A DNA stretch of 64,000 bases from Ruegeria sp. THAF57 (GTDB lineage Bacteria; Pseudomonadota; Alphaproteobacteria; Rhodobacterales; Rhodobacteraceae): NCBI RefSeq assembly GCF_903914075.1, contig NZ_CAIWNQ010000003.1:558001-622000 (forward strand), written 5' to 3'. How positions within the stretch are numbered: the stretch's first letter is position 1; every line of letters begins with the position of its first letter. The notes under the pieces were generated by a model. That model saw only the letters and a list, made by a program, of their open reading frames with translations, searched no databases and was not told the origin of the DNA. Both the position numbers and the translations under genes were made by a program. Positions 7,147 to 17,125 of the stretch are shown here, piece by piece.

Positions 7147-10100
7147 ATGGCTACGATTGTTCTTTCCGCCGCCGGTGCGGCAATTGGCGGTGCCATCGGT
7201 GGTACGGTCGCGGGTCTTTCGACAGCAATTGTCGGGCGCGCGATCGGTGCGACTTTGGGGAATGTCATTGACCAACGCCTGATGAGCCAATCCGTGATGG
7301 GCAGCGGCAGCGAGGTCGTCGAAACAGGTCGGCTCGACCGATTTCGCCTGACCGAAACGGGTGAAGGTGCTCCGGTCGCGACCATTTTCGGGCGCATGCG
7401 GGTTGGTGGACAGGTCATTTGGGCTTCGGACTTTCTGGAAACTCACAGCACCAGCACGCAAACGCAATCCGGTGGCGGTGGTAAGGGCGCGCCCAGTACA
7501 CCGGACGTCACAACCACCACCCATAGCTACAGCTATTCAGTTTCGGTTGCGATTGCAGTGGGCGCGGGTCTGATCGCCGATGTCCCTCGAATTTGGGCCG
7601 ACGGAGAAGAGGTTGAGCGCGCAGGGCTCAACATGCGTGTCTACCACGGATCGGATGACCAGCTTCCTGACCCCCTTATCGAGGCCATCGAGGGCGCAGG
7701 TTCGGTTCCGGCGTACCGGGGAACGGCATATGTGGTGATCGAAGATCTGCAACTGGCTGCCTTCGGAAACCGTGTACCACAGTTTTCTTTTGAGGTCGTC
7801 CGACCGGACCAACCGGACCTGCCAGAAGCCCCAAACGCCTTGTCCAGTATTGTCCGTGGCGTTGCGATGATGCCGGGGACCGGGGAATATGCGCTGGCCA
7901 GCACACAGGTGAACTACACCAAGGGCAGGGGGCAAAGCTGGGCCGCAAATGTGAACTCGGCCTCGGGTGAACCTGATCTTGTGACGTCAACCAAGGCGTT
8001 GAGTGCTGAGCTTCCCGCTTGTGATGCGGCGTCTTTAGTCGTGTCTTGGTTCGGAAATGACTTGCGCTGTGGTCAGTGTCAGATTCAGCCCAAGGTTCTG
8101 CACAAGGATATCGAGGGTAAGAACATGGTCTGGGGCGTGGCGGGGATGACACGTCAGACCGCGCAGGTCGTCAAACATGATCAGGATCGTCCTGTCTATG
8201 GTGCAACCCCCGCCGACGCTTCTGTCATTCAGGCGATTCAACACTTGAAGGGTGCCGGCAAGCGGGTGATGTTCTACCCCTTTATCCTTATGGATCAATT
8301 GGCCGGGAACGGTCTGCGTGATCCCTGGTCCGATGCCACCGATCAGCCACATCTGCCTTGGCGCGGGCGAATTACCTTGAGTTCTGCACCAGGTCGCCGG
8401 GGTTCCCCGGATGGCTCTGTAGCCGCAGATCTGGAAGTAGCAGAATTCTTTGGAGAGGCTCGCGCAGATGACTTTACCGTAGGTGATGGGGGCGTCGAAT
8501 ATACCGGTCCGCAGGAGTGGGGCCTGTTCCGGTTTATCTTGCATTATGCCAGCCTGTGCAAAGCTGCTGGGGGAGTGGAGTCCTTCTGTATCGCGTCGGA
8601 AATGAGGTCGCTCACGCAGATAAGGGGGGCCTCAGGGTTCCCGGCTGTGGATCAGATGCGCGTGTTGGCCGGTGAAGCCCGCAAGATACTCGGGGCAGAG
8701 ACCAAGATCGGTTATGCTGCGGATTGGAGCGAGTATTTTGGATATCAGCCTGCCGATGGCAGCGGAGACCGGTATTTTCATCTGGATCCGCTTTGGGCCG
8801 ACGACAATATCGATTTTGTTGGCATCGACAATTACATGCCGCTTTCTGACTGGCGGGACGGCGAGACCCATGTTGATGCTCAAAACGGGGCATCAGCGAT
8901 CTATGACCTCGACTATTTGCGCGGCAATATTGAAGGCGGCGAAGGGTACGACTGGTACTATGCCTCGCCAGAGGAGGCTGAGGCACAGATACGCGCTCCG
9001 ATTGAGGATGCGGAACATAATGAGTCGTGGGTCTGGCGCTACAAAGACCTGCGCAATTGGTGGGCGCAACCGCATCACGAACGAATAGGGGGCGTGCGAC
9101 AGCCGGATCGAACCGCTTGGGTTCCGGAGTCGAAACCTATCTGGTTCACGGAACTTGGGTGTGCTGCTGTCGATAAGGGGACAAATCAACCGAACAAGTT
9201 TCTGGACCCAAAGTCATCTGAATCAGGTTTGCCGAAATATTCCAATGGCTTGCGGGACGACTTTATGCAGGTTCGTTACCTTGAAGCGGTTTTGGGCTAT
9301 TGGTCTGACCCGCAGACCAACCCGGTTTCAGACATTTACAACGGCCGGATGATTGATATGTCCAACGCTTATGTCTGGGCATGGGATGCCCGGCCGTTTC
9401 CAGCCTTTCCAAACTTGCGCAGTCAGTGGAGCGACGGAGAGAATTACTCTCGCGGTCACTGGCTGAACGGGCGATCAGGTGCGCGGACGCTGGCGTCGGT
9501 CGTGACCGAAATTTGCCATGGCGCCGGGGTGACCGACATAGATACGTCTGGCCTGTACGGGGTCGTTCGCGGGTATGTGGTCGAGCAGGTCTCGGACGCG
9601 CGGTCCGCGTTGCAACCCCTTATGTTGCGGTACGGGTTCGACACGATTGAGCGTGACGGTATCCTTCTTTTCCAGATGCGTGACGGGCGAACACCGATCC
9701 AAATTGATCCGGAAAAGCTTGCGATCAGTTCGGATATCGACGGTTCAATCGAACACCGGCGCGAAGCAGAAGCCGAGATGACAGGTCGCGTTCGCCTGCG
9801 TTTTGTTCAATCGGACGCAGACCACGACATCGTTGCCGAGGAGGCTGTGCCGCCGGACGCACGCACGCACGCTGTGTCGATAAACGAAATGCCCTTGTCA
9901 ATGACACGCGCCGAAGGCCGTCAGACATCCGAGCGGTGGCTGAGTGAGGCAAGAATAGCCCGAGAAACGGCACGTTTTGCCCTCCCCCCATCGATGTCGC
10001 AAGTCGGAGCGGGAGATGTCGTCAGCTTGAACGGAAGCGACCAAGGTACGCGATATCGTATCGACCGCTTGGAGCAGGCCGAGTTACAAATCGCAGACGC

Positions 10101-11109
10101 CGTCCGGATTGAACCCGGCATTTATGCGGCCACGGACTTGCCCGACGACACGATCGCCGAGAATCCGTTTGTGGCCCCGGTTCCCGTGTATCCTGTGTTC
10201 CTGGATCTGCCATTGATGAGCGGGTCCGAGGCACCGCATGCGCCATATTTGGCGGTGACGGCCAATCCGTGGCCTGGAGGTGCAGCCGTCTATTCCGCGC
10301 CAACTGACGAAGATTATGTGTTGGAACAATTCGTTTCTGGTCAGGCGGTGATTGGCCTGACAGAAAGCCCACTGATGCGTTCAACCGCAGGAGTTTGGGA
10401 CGAAGGCGCCCCGCTAAATGTCCAACTCATTGATGGCGTTTTGGAATCCCGCCCACGTTCCGCGTTGTTGAGCGGTGCCAATCTTGCGGCGATCGGGGAT
10501 GGAACGCCTGACAATTGGGAATTATTCCAATTTGCCGACGCCAACCTTCAAGGCCAGGGAACTTACGCGCTGTCCGGGCGGCTTCGTGGGCAGTTCGGAA
10601 CTGACGCAATCATGCCCGAGGTTTGGCCCGAGGGTTCGGTGTTTGTGTTATTGGACCCACGCGTGATGCAGACCGGGCTGCTTCGGTCAGAGCGCAGGCT
10701 TGCGAAGCACTATAGAATTGGACCGGCTTCGCGTGGGTATGACGACCCGTCCTTTGTCCACCAAGTCGAGGCGTTCAATGGCAATGGTTTACGCCCCTAC
10801 GCCCCGGTGCATCTGCGTGTTCGTAGATCAGGGGCGGGGGATACGTTTTCGTGGATGCGTCGAACGCGAATTGACGGTGACGACTGGGCCGGAATCGACG
10901 TCCCGTTGGGCGAAGAGTCCGAAGCTTATCTGATACAGATTCGGGCCGAAGGGTCATTGGTGCGTGAGGAATTGGTTCAAATTTCCGGCTGGACATATGC
11001 GTCGGGTGCAAAACTCGCCGACGGTGTTTCCGGTTCCTACACAGTCCAGGTGGCCCAGGTGTCGGCCAGCTATGGTCCGGGTTTGCCGGCATTTCTTACG
11101 GTAGGTTAG
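7147..11109 (+). CDS. GTA tail-tip / host-specificity protein (g15, megatron)
   Basis: A 1320-residue baseplate protein, the largest of the GTA. The N-terminus is glycine- and alanine-rich (about 1-45), a membrane- or pore-like segment seen in tail-tip proteins. About residues 200-760 hold the GTA TIM-barrel-like glycoside-hydrolase domain, including KIGYAADWSEYF, FVGIDNYMPLSDW and WFTELGCAAVDKG. The following part contains the phage tail protein domain (Phage-tail_3 type, about 800-960), and the C-terminus has the GTA-specific beta-rich domain. It recognises and perhaps degrades recipient surface sugars. It is intact and ends the operon. Confidence 0.88.
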   Translation: MATIVLSAAGAAIGGAIGGTVAGLSTAIVGRAIGATLGNVIDQRLMSQSVMGSGSEVVETGRLDRFRLTETGEGAPVATIFGRMRVGGQVIWASDFLETHSTSTQTQSGGGGKGAPSTPDVTTTTHSYSYSVSVAIAVGAGLIADVPRIWADGEEVERAGLNMRVYHGSDDQLPDPLIEAIEGAGSVPAYRGTAYVVIEDLQLAAFGNRVPQFSFEVVRPDQPDLPEAPNALSSIVRGVAMMPGTGEYALASTQVNYTKGRGQSWAANVNSASGEPDLVTSTKALSAELPACDAASLVVSWFGNDLRCGQCQIQPKVLHKDIEGKNMVWGVAGMTRQTAQVVKHDQDRPVYGATPADASVIQAIQHLKGAGKRVMFYPFILMDQLAGNGLRDPWSDATDQPHLPWRGRITLSSAPGRRGSPDGSVAADLEVAEFFGEARADDFTVGDGGVEYTGPQEWGLFRFILHYASLCKAAGGVESFCIASEMRSLTQIRGASGFPAVDQMRVLAGEARKILGAETKIGYAADWSEYFGYQPADGSGDRYFHLDPLWADDNIDFVGIDNYMPLSDWRDGETHVDAQNGASAIYDLDYLRGNIEGGEGYDWYYASPEEAEAQIRAPIEDAEHNESWVWRYKDLRNWWAQPHHERIGGVRQPDRTAWVPESKPIWFTELGCAAVDKGTNQPNKFLDPKSSESGLPKYSNGLRDDFMQVRYLEAVLGYWSDPQTNPVSDIYNGRMIDMSNAYVWAWDARPFPAFPNLRSQWSDGENYSRGHWLNGRSGARTLASVVTEICHGAGVTDIDTSGLYGVVRGYVVEQVSDARSALQPLMLRYGFDTIERDGILLFQMRDGRTPIQIDPEKLAISSDIDGSIEHRREAEAEMTGRVRLRFVQSDADHDIVAEEAVPPDARTHAVSINEMPLSMTRAEGRQTSERWLSEARIARETARFALPPSMSQVGAGDVVSLNGSDQGTRYRIDRLEQAELQIADAVRIEPGIYAATDLPDDTIAENPFVAPVPVYPVFLDLPLMSGSEAPHAPYLAVTANPWPGGAAVYSAPTDEDYVLEQFVSGQAVIGLTESPLMRSTAGVWDEGAPLNVQLIDGVLESRPRSALLSGANLAAIGDGTPDNWELFQFADANLQGQGTYALSGRLRGQFGTDAIMPEVWPEGSVFVLLDPRVMQTGLLRSERRLAKHYRIGPASRGYDDPSFVHQVEAFNGNGLRPYAPVHLRVRRSGAGDTFSWMRRTRIDGDDWAGIDVPLGEESEAYLIQIRAEGSLVREELVQISGWTYASGAKLADGVSGSYTVQVAQVSASYGPGLPAFLTVG

Positions 11110-11132
11110 ACGGCTAAGTAGTTAGCCGTTTT
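11110..11132 (+). terminator. Terminator after the GTA operon
   Basis: ACGGCTAA and TTAGCCGT form a perfect 8-bp stem around a GTAG loop, followed by TTTT. It begins directly after the stop codon of the tail-tip gene. Confidence 0.85.
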
Positions 11133-11267
11133 GTTGGAAACCTTCTCAGGCGACGCGAACAACAAAAAGCGCCGCCTGCTATATGATATCGCTATTTCGC
11201 CTATATGGTGAGCGAGGCAAAATCACAGACAGAGTTGTGAGAACGCAAAAAAGACCAAGCAAACGGC

Positions 11268-11606
11268 TCACCCGGATGCGCAGCTAACGCACTTGGTGGC
11301 CGCATGATCCAAGTTCAGGCGGCCAATTGGGATCTCTTCACCGCAGTCTTCGCAGAAACCGTATTCTCCCTCGTCTATCCTAAGTAATGCCGCCTTCAAC
11401 CTGTTCATTTCGACGTCCCTGTTGGCTTGCTGTGCCTTGGCCATTGCCTGGCTCTGCAACGCGTCCATCCTGCTAAGGCGCCCTATGGCTTGTTGGTCCA
11501 GTTCTACAATCGCCTGCGCCTTCTTTCCTGCTTCCGAGTTGTCAGCAAGTTCCGCTAAACGACTGCGTATTCGGGCCTCGAATTCGGCCATCAAAGAAGC
11601 ATTCAT
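11268..11606 (-). CDS. DksA/TraR-type C4 zinc-finger protein
   Basis: A 112-residue protein with a helical N-terminal part (EFEARIRSRLAELADNSEAG) and a C-terminal zinc finger FCEDCGEEIPIGRL...TKCVSC with four cysteines. DksA family proteins enter the secondary channel of RNA polymerase and adjust promoter response. The N-terminal part lacks a clear acidic DksA tip (DxxDxA), so a role like that of TraR or a short DksA-like protein is possible. The frame is open back to 11663, but ATG 11606 has AGGA before it and gives the usual family length. It converges on the GTA operon. Confidence 0.82.
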   Translation of the reverse strand: MNASLMAEFEARIRSRLAELADNSEAGKKAQAIVELDQQAIGRLSRMDALQSQAMAKAQQANRDVEMNRLKAALLRIDEGEYGFCEDCGEEIPIGRLNLDHAATKCVSCASG

Positions 11607-11690
11607 TTTCGTTATCCTGCTGATCACGGGTTTGCGTTTGGCGTTTTTGCCTCTAAATGGCATTCTAGGCGCAGCAAAGGATCAAAAGCC

Positions 11691-12500
11691 ATGTTGGAAA
11701 CGCGCAGTCACGTTACTCCCGTCGATCCCGTCTGGGATCGCATCACGACCGAAGCTCAATTGGCCGTTGAGAATGAGCCGTTGATGGGCGGGTTGGTGCA
11801 CGCCTGTATTCTGCACCACCGCAGTCTAGACAGGGCATTGTCCTACCGGGTATCGGCCAAGCTGTGCTCGAATGAAATGTCCATGATGGTGCTACGAGAG
11901 ATCGTGGACGAAGCTTATGCGGATGATCACTCGCTGATCGAGGCGGCTCGCGCCGACTTGATGGCTGTGTACGAGCGCGACCCGGCTTGCCATCGCCTGC
12001 TGCAGCCGATTCTGTACTTTAAGGGCTATCAGGCAATGCAAGCCTACCGTGTGGCGCACTGGCTATGGCAAAAGAAGCGCTACGATCTGGCTTACTTCTT
12101 CCAGATGCGCTCCTCCGAGATTTTCGGGATTGATATCCACCCGGCCGCGAAAATCGGCAAAGGGATTATGATTGATCACGCCCATTCGATCGTAATCGGC
12201 GAAACCGCGGTTGTCGGAGACAATGTGTCGATGTTGCATTCCGTCACGCTTGGCGGGACCGGCAAGGAAGAAGAACAGCGCCATCCGAAAATTGGTGACG
12301 GTGTTCTGATCGGTGCAGGTGCTAAGGTGCTTGGCAATATTGAAGTGGGTCATTGCAGCCGAATTGCTGCCGGATCGGTTGTCTTGCAGGCCGTGCCTGC
12401 GTGCAAAACCGTTGCGGGCATTCCTGCAAAGATCGTCGGCGAAGCAGGTTGTGATCAGCCCGCGATCTCGATGGATCATATGCTGGGTAAAGATCAGTAA
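11691..12500 (+). CDS. cysE: Serine O-acetyltransferase
   Basis: Makes O-acetylserine from serine and acetyl-CoA, the first step of cysteine synthesis. The 269-residue protein has the N-terminal helical SATase domain (about residues 15-115, with MVLREIVDEAY and RDPACHRLLQP) and a left-handed beta-helix of hexapeptide repeats with the active-site region DIHPAAKIGKGIMIDHAHSIVIGE and LHSVTLGGTGK. It is transcribed away from the DksA-like gene; the spacing suggests divergent promoters within about 85 bases. Confidence 0.93.
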   Translation: MLETRSHVTPVDPVWDRITTEAQLAVENEPLMGGLVHACILHHRSLDRALSYRVSAKLCSNEMSMMVLREIVDEAYADDHSLIEAARADLMAVYERDPACHRLLQPILYFKGYQAMQAYRVAHWLWQKKRYDLAYFFQMRSSEIFGIDIHPAAKIGKGIMIDHAHSIVIGETAVVGDNVSMLHSVTLGGTGKEEEQRHPKIGDGVLIGAGAKVLGNIEVGHCSRIAAGSVVLQAVPACKTVAGIPAKIVGEAGCDQPAISMDHMLGKDQ

Positions 12501-12507
12501 GTAACAC

Positions 12508-12744
12508 TCAGTTCGGGCGGTTGTTCTTTTTGTTCAACCGCTTGAGCCGCTTTTCTTCCCGCCGTTTCTTTCGCTCTTCAATCCGCTTGCTGCGCTCGGC
12601 TTCCCATTTGGCAACCGCGCTTTTGGAATTGAATTTCGAGTTTTCACCTGGATAGCTGTTGGGCTTGGCATAGGCATCTGCAGGTGCAATTGCAGCCAGC
12701 ATCAACAAAATCAAACCTGTCCGAGTAAGCCGTGTGAAGGTCAT
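12508..12744 (-). CDS. Small secreted basic protein, unknown function
   Basis: A 78-residue protein not assigned to a family. ATG 12744 has AAGGTG before it and opens a signal peptide (LTRTGLILLMLAAIAPADAYA), which argues against the longer frame from 12807. The mature part is very basic, with the run RSKRIEERKKRREEKRLKRL, likely one long helix. It may be periplasmic and bind acidic polymers, but that is a guess. It lies between cysE and the pdh operon on the minus strand. Confidence 0.6.
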   Translation of the reverse strand: MTFTRLTRTGLILLMLAAIAPADAYAKPNSYPGENSKFNSKSAVAKWEAERSKRIEERKKRREEKRLKRLNKKNNRPN

Positions 12745-12849
12745 GGGGCACCTTTGCATCCGTGTCTGATTTGCAAACAATTTGACGCCCCGCGCGTGCC
12801 CATACAACAGTTGGCCGGATCACGTTTCCTCACTTCCCGGCCAGACATG

Positions 12850-12885
12850 AAAAAGCCGCGCCAGAACGTGCGGGCGCGGCTGCTT
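12850..12885 (-). terminator. Terminator of the pdh operon
   Basis: Read on the minus strand, AGCCGCGCC and GGCGCGGCT form a 9-bp stem with a 9-base loop followed by TTTTC. It starts about 20 bases after the pdhC stop. Confidence 0.75.
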
Positions 12886-12898
12886 CAGTTTTTTGGTG

Positions 12899-14200
12899 TC
12901 AGGCCAGCATGACCATGGGGTTCTCAAGGTTTTCGACAATGGCTTGCAGCAGTTCCGCGCCAAGCGCGCCGTCAATCACGCGGTGGTCCACGGACATTGT
13001 TACAGACATCACGGTCGCAACGGTCAGCTCTCCGTCATCGCCCACGACGGGCTTTTTGACGCCTGTACCCACGGCAAGAATGCCAGCGTGCGGCGGGTTC
13101 ACGATGGCGTCGAAATTGTCGATGCCGAACATGCCCAGATTCGAGATCGCAAAAGTACCACCCTGATATTCATGCGGGGCAAGTTTGCGTTCGCGGGCGC
13201 GACCGGCAAGGTCTTTCATCTCGGTCGACAGCGCGGACAGCGATTTGGTGTCGGCATCCTGAAGAACCGGGGTGAACAGACCGCCCTCGATAGCGACGGC
13301 AACAGCCACATCTGACGGTTTCAACTGCAATACCCGATCACCGGCCCAGACGGCATTACAGGCCGGAACCTGTTGAAGCGCGTTGGCTACGGCCTTGATG
13401 ATGAAGTCATTGACGCTGAGCTTCACGCCTCGGCCTTCAAGCTGTTTGTTCAATTGGCTGCGGAACTTAAGCAGCGCGTCCAGCTTGATATCGCGGCGCA
13501 GGTAGAAATGGGGGATGGTCTGCTTGGCCTCGCTGAGACGCGCGGCAATGGTCTTGCGCATGCCGTCCAGCTTGACCTCTTCGTAATCGCGGGTTTCGTA
13601 CATCTTGGCGACGGCGTCTGCGGATGGGCCAGCCGGGGCTGCTGCTGCCGGAGCCGCCGCTACGGGTGCAGGGGCCAGAGCCGGTGCGGTGGCTGTTGCG
13701 CCCTCAACATCCGCTTTGACGATACGGCCATGCGGGCCAGATCCGGAGATCTGCGCCAGATCGAGACCCTTTTGTGCGGCAATCCGGCGGGCCAGGGGTG
13801 AGGCGAAGATACGACCGCCATCGGCCTTGGCCGGTGCTGCCGGAGCAGGGGCAGACGCCTCGGACGCCGCTTGCGCGGCAGCCTCGTTGCCTGCGGCGGC
13901 TGCGGGCGCAGCCGCGGGGGCTGCGACAGGTGCGGTGCCAATGTCATCGGCGCTTTCGCCGTCTTCCAGCAGGACCGCAATCGCGGTGTTGACCTTGACC
14001 CCTTCGGAACCCTCGGGAATCAGGATCTTGCCAATGGTGCCTTCGTCAACGGCCTCGAACTCCATCGTCGCTTTGTCGGTTTCAATTTCGGCCAGCAGGT
14101 CGCCGGACGACACCGTGTCGCCCTCTTTGACCAGCCATTTGGCAAGGGTGCCTTCCTCCATCGTGGGGGAAAGGGCGGGCATCAGAATTTCTGTAGGCAT
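12899..14200 (-). CDS. pdhC: Pyruvate dehydrogenase E2, dihydrolipoamide acetyltransferase
   Basis: Transfers the acetyl group from E1 to CoA and forms the core of the pyruvate dehydrogenase complex. Domains of the 433-residue protein: lipoyl domain (about 2-78) with the lipoylated Lys in ETDKATMEF; an Ala/Pro linker; the E1/E3-binding domain ([20 protein letters not shown], about 132-168); a second linker; and the catalytic domain ending with the active-site [16 protein letters not shown]. It is the last gene of the pdhA-VOC-pdhB-pdhC operon, 12 bases after pdhB. Its lipoyl domain is almost the same as that of pdhB. Confidence 0.95.
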   Translation of the reverse strand: MPTEILMPALSPTMEEGTLAKWLVKEGDTVSSGDLLAEIETDKATMEFEAVDEGTIGKILIPEGSEGVKVNTAIAVLLEDGESADDIGTAPVAAPAAAPAAAAGNEAAAQAASEASAPAPAAPAKADGGRIFASPLARRIAAQKGLDLAQISGSGPHGRIVKADVEGATATAPALAPAPVAAAPAAAAPAGPSADAVAKMYETRDYEEVKLDGMRKTIAARLSEAKQTIPHFYLRRDIKLDALLKFRSQLNKQLEGRGVKLSVNDFIIKAVANALQQVPACNAVWAGDRVLQLKPSDVAVAVAIEGGLFTPVLQDADTKSLSALSTEMKDLAGRARERKLAPHEYQGGTFAISNLGMFGIDNFDAIVNPPHAGILAVGTGVKKPVVGDDGELTVATVMSVTMSVDHRVIDGALGAELLQAIVENLENPMVMLA

Positions 14201-14212
14201 CTGTGTCGCTCC

Positions 14213-15583
14213 TTACCGGTAGGTCACTTGTTTGACGGCTGCGATCACTTCGTCGGTGGTGATCAGTGCCAGTTTTTCGAGGTTCGCGGCATAAGGCATC
14301 GGAACGTCCTTGCCGGTACAGTTGACGACCGGAGCATCCAGATAATCGAACGCCTCTTGCATCACGACCGAGCTGATATAGCTGCCTACCGAACCTTGCG
14401 GCCAGCCTTCCTCGACCGTCACTAGACGGTTGGTTTTCATCACCGAGTTGATGATCGCGCCGGTGTCCATTGGGCGGATGGTGCGCAGGTCGATCACCTC
14501 AGCGCTGATGCCGTCCTCGGCCAGCTTGTCGGCGGCTTCCAGCGCATATTGCATCCCGATGCCGAAGCTGACGATGGTCACATCCGAGCCTTCGCGCCAG
14601 ATGCGGGCCTTGCCCAATGGTATGGTCAGATCATCCACTTGCGGGACATCGAATGAGCGTCCGTAAAGGATCTCGTTTTCAAGGAAGATCACCGGGTTGG
14701 GGTCGCGGATCGCCGATTTCAGCAACCCTTTTGCATCAGCAGCCGAGTAGGGCATAACCACTTTGAGACCGGGGATTTGCATATACCATGCGGCATAGTC
14801 CTGAGAATGCTGTGCGGCCACGCGGGCGGCAGCACCGTTGGGGCCCCGAAACACGATGGGGCAACCCATTTGACCGCCGGACATATAAAGCGTTTTGGCA
14901 GCAGAGTTGATGATTTGGTCAATCGCCTGCATGGCGAAGTTAAAGGTCATGAACTCGACAATCGGCTTCAACCCACCAAAGGCCGAACCAACTGCGATAC
15001 CTGCGAAACCATGTTCGGTGATGGGTGTGTCGATCACACGCTTGCTGCCGAATTCGTCCAGAAGGCCTTGGCTGATCTTGTATGCACCCTGATATTCGGC
15101 GACCTCTTCGCCCATCAGGTATACGTCTTCATCGCCGCGCATTTCCTCGGCCATTGCATCACGCAGCGCTTCGCGAACGGTCTCGGATTTCATCTCGGCG
15201 TCCGCAGGCCAGTCCGGGGACAGATCGACGACTGGTGCAGCAGGCGCAGCGGCAGGAGCGGGGGCCTCAACCGCCGCAGGAGCGGCCTCAGCCACCGCTG
15301 CGGCTGCCGGCGCAGCAGTGGGCAGGGCAGAGGCGTCTTCGCCTTCTTCCACGAGGACCGCGATAGGTGTGTTCACCTTGACCCCTTCGGTGCCTTCCGC
15401 GATCAGAATTTTGCCGACGATGCCTTCGTCAACGGCCTCGAACTCCATCGTGGCCTTGTCGGTTTCAATCTCGGCCATGATATCGCCCGAGGATACGGTG
15501 TCGCCTTCCTTGACCAGCCATTTGGCCAGCGTGCCCTCTTCCATCGTGGGCGAAAGGGCGGGCATGAGAATTTCGGTTGCCAT
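14213..15583 (-). CDS. pdhB: Pyruvate dehydrogenase E1 beta with N-terminal lipoyl domain
   Basis: The beta half of the thiamine-diphosphate decarboxylase that works on pyruvate. The 456-residue protein has an extra N-terminal lipoyl domain (about 2-78, Lys in ETDKATMEF), a linker, then the transketolase-like pyrimidine-binding domain ([29 protein letters not shown]) and the C-terminal transketolase domain ([13 protein letters not shown]). A lipoyl domain on E1 beta is known from several alphaproteobacteria and adds swinging arms to the complex. It lies between the VOC gene and pdhC in one operon. Confidence 0.95.
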   Translation of the reverse strand: MATEILMPALSPTMEEGTLAKWLVKEGDTVSSGDIMAEIETDKATMEFEAVDEGIVGKILIAEGTEGVKVNTPIAVLVEEGEDASALPTAAPAAAAVAEAAPAAVEAPAPAAAPAAPVVDLSPDWPADAEMKSETVREALRDAMAEEMRGDEDVYLMGEEVAEYQGAYKISQGLLDEFGSKRVIDTPITEHGFAGIAVGSAFGGLKPIVEFMTFNFAMQAIDQIINSAAKTLYMSGGQMGCPIVFRGPNGAAARVAAQHSQDYAAWYMQIPGLKVVMPYSAADAKGLLKSAIRDPNPVIFLENEILYGRSFDVPQVDDLTIPLGKARIWREGSDVTIVSFGIGMQYALEAADKLAEDGISAEVIDLRTIRPMDTGAIINSVMKTNRLVTVEEGWPQGSVGSYISSVVMQEAFDYLDAPVVNCTGKDVPMPYAANLEKLALITTDEVIAAVKQVTYR

Positions 15584-15586
15584 GTC

Positions 15587-15973
15587 TCAGTTTCCTTCCG
15601 GGGCCGGGGTAATCATCCCGACGATGTTTCCTTGTCCATCTTCCACATAGGCGCAGCGGCCTATGCCAGGATAATCGGTTGGCGGCAGCGCTTCGGCGCC
15701 ACCATTATCCAATGCCCACGCATAGCGTTCGTCGCAATCGCTGACCTCAAAGGTCATGGTGCCGCCGCGCACGGGGGACCCCGCGGCCGGTGCGTTGCCG
15801 ATACGCTGCATCAGACCGCCGGTCAGCGCCTTGTTTCCAATCTGGTCACCTTCGATCAGATGGTAGCCCATCTCTTCCCCGCCGGGCATCGGAGTGAACC
15901 CCCACCCGAACAGGCCGGAGTAAAACATCTTGGCCTGTTCCACATCGCTGACGTGAACCTCAAAATGTGCCAT
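15587..15973 (-). CDS. VOC/glyoxalase-family protein
   Basis: A 128-residue vicinal-oxygen-chelate protein: MAHFEVHVSDVEQAKMFYSGLFGW, YHLIEGDQIGNKALTGGLMQR, FEVSDCDERYAWALDNGG and a C-terminal VEDGQGNIVGMITP. The substrate cannot be told; residues at the usual metal positions are only partly preserved (H7 and a late Glu). It lies inside the pdh operon, one base after pdhA and three before pdhB, so it must be co-made with the complex. A role in removing a reactive side product or binding a ligand is inference only. Confidence 0.8.
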   Translation of the reverse strand: MAHFEVHVSDVEQAKMFYSGLFGWGFTPMPGGEEMGYHLIEGDQIGNKALTGGLMQRIGNAPAAGSPVRGGTMTFEVSDCDERYAWALDNGGAEALPPTDYPGIGRCAYVEDGQGNIVGMITPAPEGN

Positions 15974-16972
15974 CTACCCGACCTCGGCGTAGATATCTGT
16001 CCAGAGCTCTTCCACAGAAGGCTCGGGGCTTTCTTTCGAGAATTCGGCGGCCTGATTGACGATCTCTTTGATCTCTTTGTCGATCGCCTTCAGGTCATCC
16101 TCGGTCGCGTGTTTGCCGGTTAGCAGCAGTTCGCGCACATGCTCAATTGGATCGCTTTGCTCGCGGACCTTCTGAACCTCTTCGCGGGTGCGGTACTTGG
16201 CTGGGTCGGACATCGAGTGGCCGCGATAGCGATAGGTTTTGACCTCAAGGATGTAGGGCCCCTTACCAGCGCGGCAGTGGGCGACGGCTTTTTCACCAGC
16301 CTCTTTGACGGCCAGTACGTCCATGCCATTGACGATTTCACCGGGGATACCGAAAGCCTCGCCGCGGTGGTAGATATCCTTGGTCGAGGTCGAGCGCGCC
16401 TGCGCCGTGCCCATAGCGTATTGATTGTTCTCGATCACGAAGACCACTGGCAAACTCCAGAGCGCGGCCATGTTGAATGTCTCATAGACCTGACCCTGGT
16501 TGGCCGCACCATCACCGAAATAGGTAAAGGTGACGCCACCGTTTTCCTTGTACTTGTCGGCAAAGGCCAGACCTGCGCCCAACGGTACCTGCGCACCAAC
16601 GATGCCGTGCCCACCATAGAAGTGCTTCTCTTTCGAGAACATGTGCATCGAGCCACCCTTGCCCTTGGACAGGCCGCCAATACGCCCGGTCAGTTCGGCC
16701 ATCACGCCGCCCGGATCCATGCCGCAGGCCAGCATGTGACCGTGGTCGCGGTAAGAAGTAATCCGCTTGTCGCCGTCCTTGGCTGCGGCCTCCAGGCCCA
16801 CAACAACGGCTTCTTGGCCAATATACAGGTGACAGAATCCACCAATAAGACCCATGCCATAAAGTTGACCGGCCTTTTCTTCGAATCGGCGGATCAGCAG
16901 CATCTCTCGGTAGTAGGTGGTCAGTTCTTCCGACGAAACATTTGGTTTCTTTGCGGTTTTTCGCGCAGCCAT
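15974..16972 (-). CDS. pdhA: Pyruvate dehydrogenase E1 alpha
   Basis: The alpha half of the pyruvate decarboxylating enzyme. The 332 residues include the thiamine-diphosphate motif GDGAANQGQVYETFNMAALW...IENNQYAMGT, the family opening YREMLLIRRFEEKAGQLYGMG and the phosphorylation-loop region TYRYRGHSMSDPAKYRTREE. It is the first gene of the operon; GAGGGGGAG is the ribosome site. The operator-like palindrome at 17000-17017 lies 27 bases before the ATG. Confidence 0.95.
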   Translation of the reverse strand: MAARKTAKKPNVSSEELTTYYREMLLIRRFEEKAGQLYGMGLIGGFCHLYIGQEAVVVGLEAAAKDGDKRITSYRDHGHMLACGMDPGGVMAELTGRIGGLSKGKGGSMHMFSKEKHFYGGHGIVGAQVPLGAGLAFADKYKENGGVTFTYFGDGAANQGQVYETFNMAALWSLPVVFVIENNQYAMGTAQARSTSTKDIYHRGEAFGIPGEIVNGMDVLAVKEAGEKAVAHCRAGKGPYILEVKTYRYRGHSMSDPAKYRTREEVQKVREQSDPIEHVRELLLTGKHATEDDLKAIDKEIKEIVNQAAEFSKESPEPSVEELWTDIYAEVG

Positions 16973-16999
16973 TGTGGCGATCTCCCCCTCTCGGCAAGA

Positions 17000-17017
17000 T
17001 AGTTTAGCGTTAAACTA
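17000..17017. promoter_or_regulatory. Palindromic operator in front of the pdh operon
   Basis: TAGTTTA-GCGT-TAAACTA is a perfect inverted repeat with a 4-base spacer; the symmetry continues two more bases on each side (GA...TC). The same half-sites occur at 60150-60167 in front of lpd. After both palindromes comes the sequence GCCGAGAGGG that includes the ribosome site. It lies 27 bases from the start codon, a position that fits a repressor site overlapping the promoter. The regulator is not in the window. Confidence 0.7.
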
Positions 17018-17125
17018 TCTCATAAAGCATTTGCTGCTTTCTGGCGAGGGTAAATGTGACGCAGCGTCCGATCTCGCGAAAATCGGGTTGCGGCTTGCTG
17101 TAATATTGATCGATTCAGTGGAGGA

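Noticed and set aside
14777..16123. Open frame of 448 codons on the plus strand opposite pdhB, the VOC gene and pdhA
   Set aside because: It lies antisense across three well-supported genes, is rich in His, Arg and Gly as expected for a high-GC shadow frame, and shows no domain.
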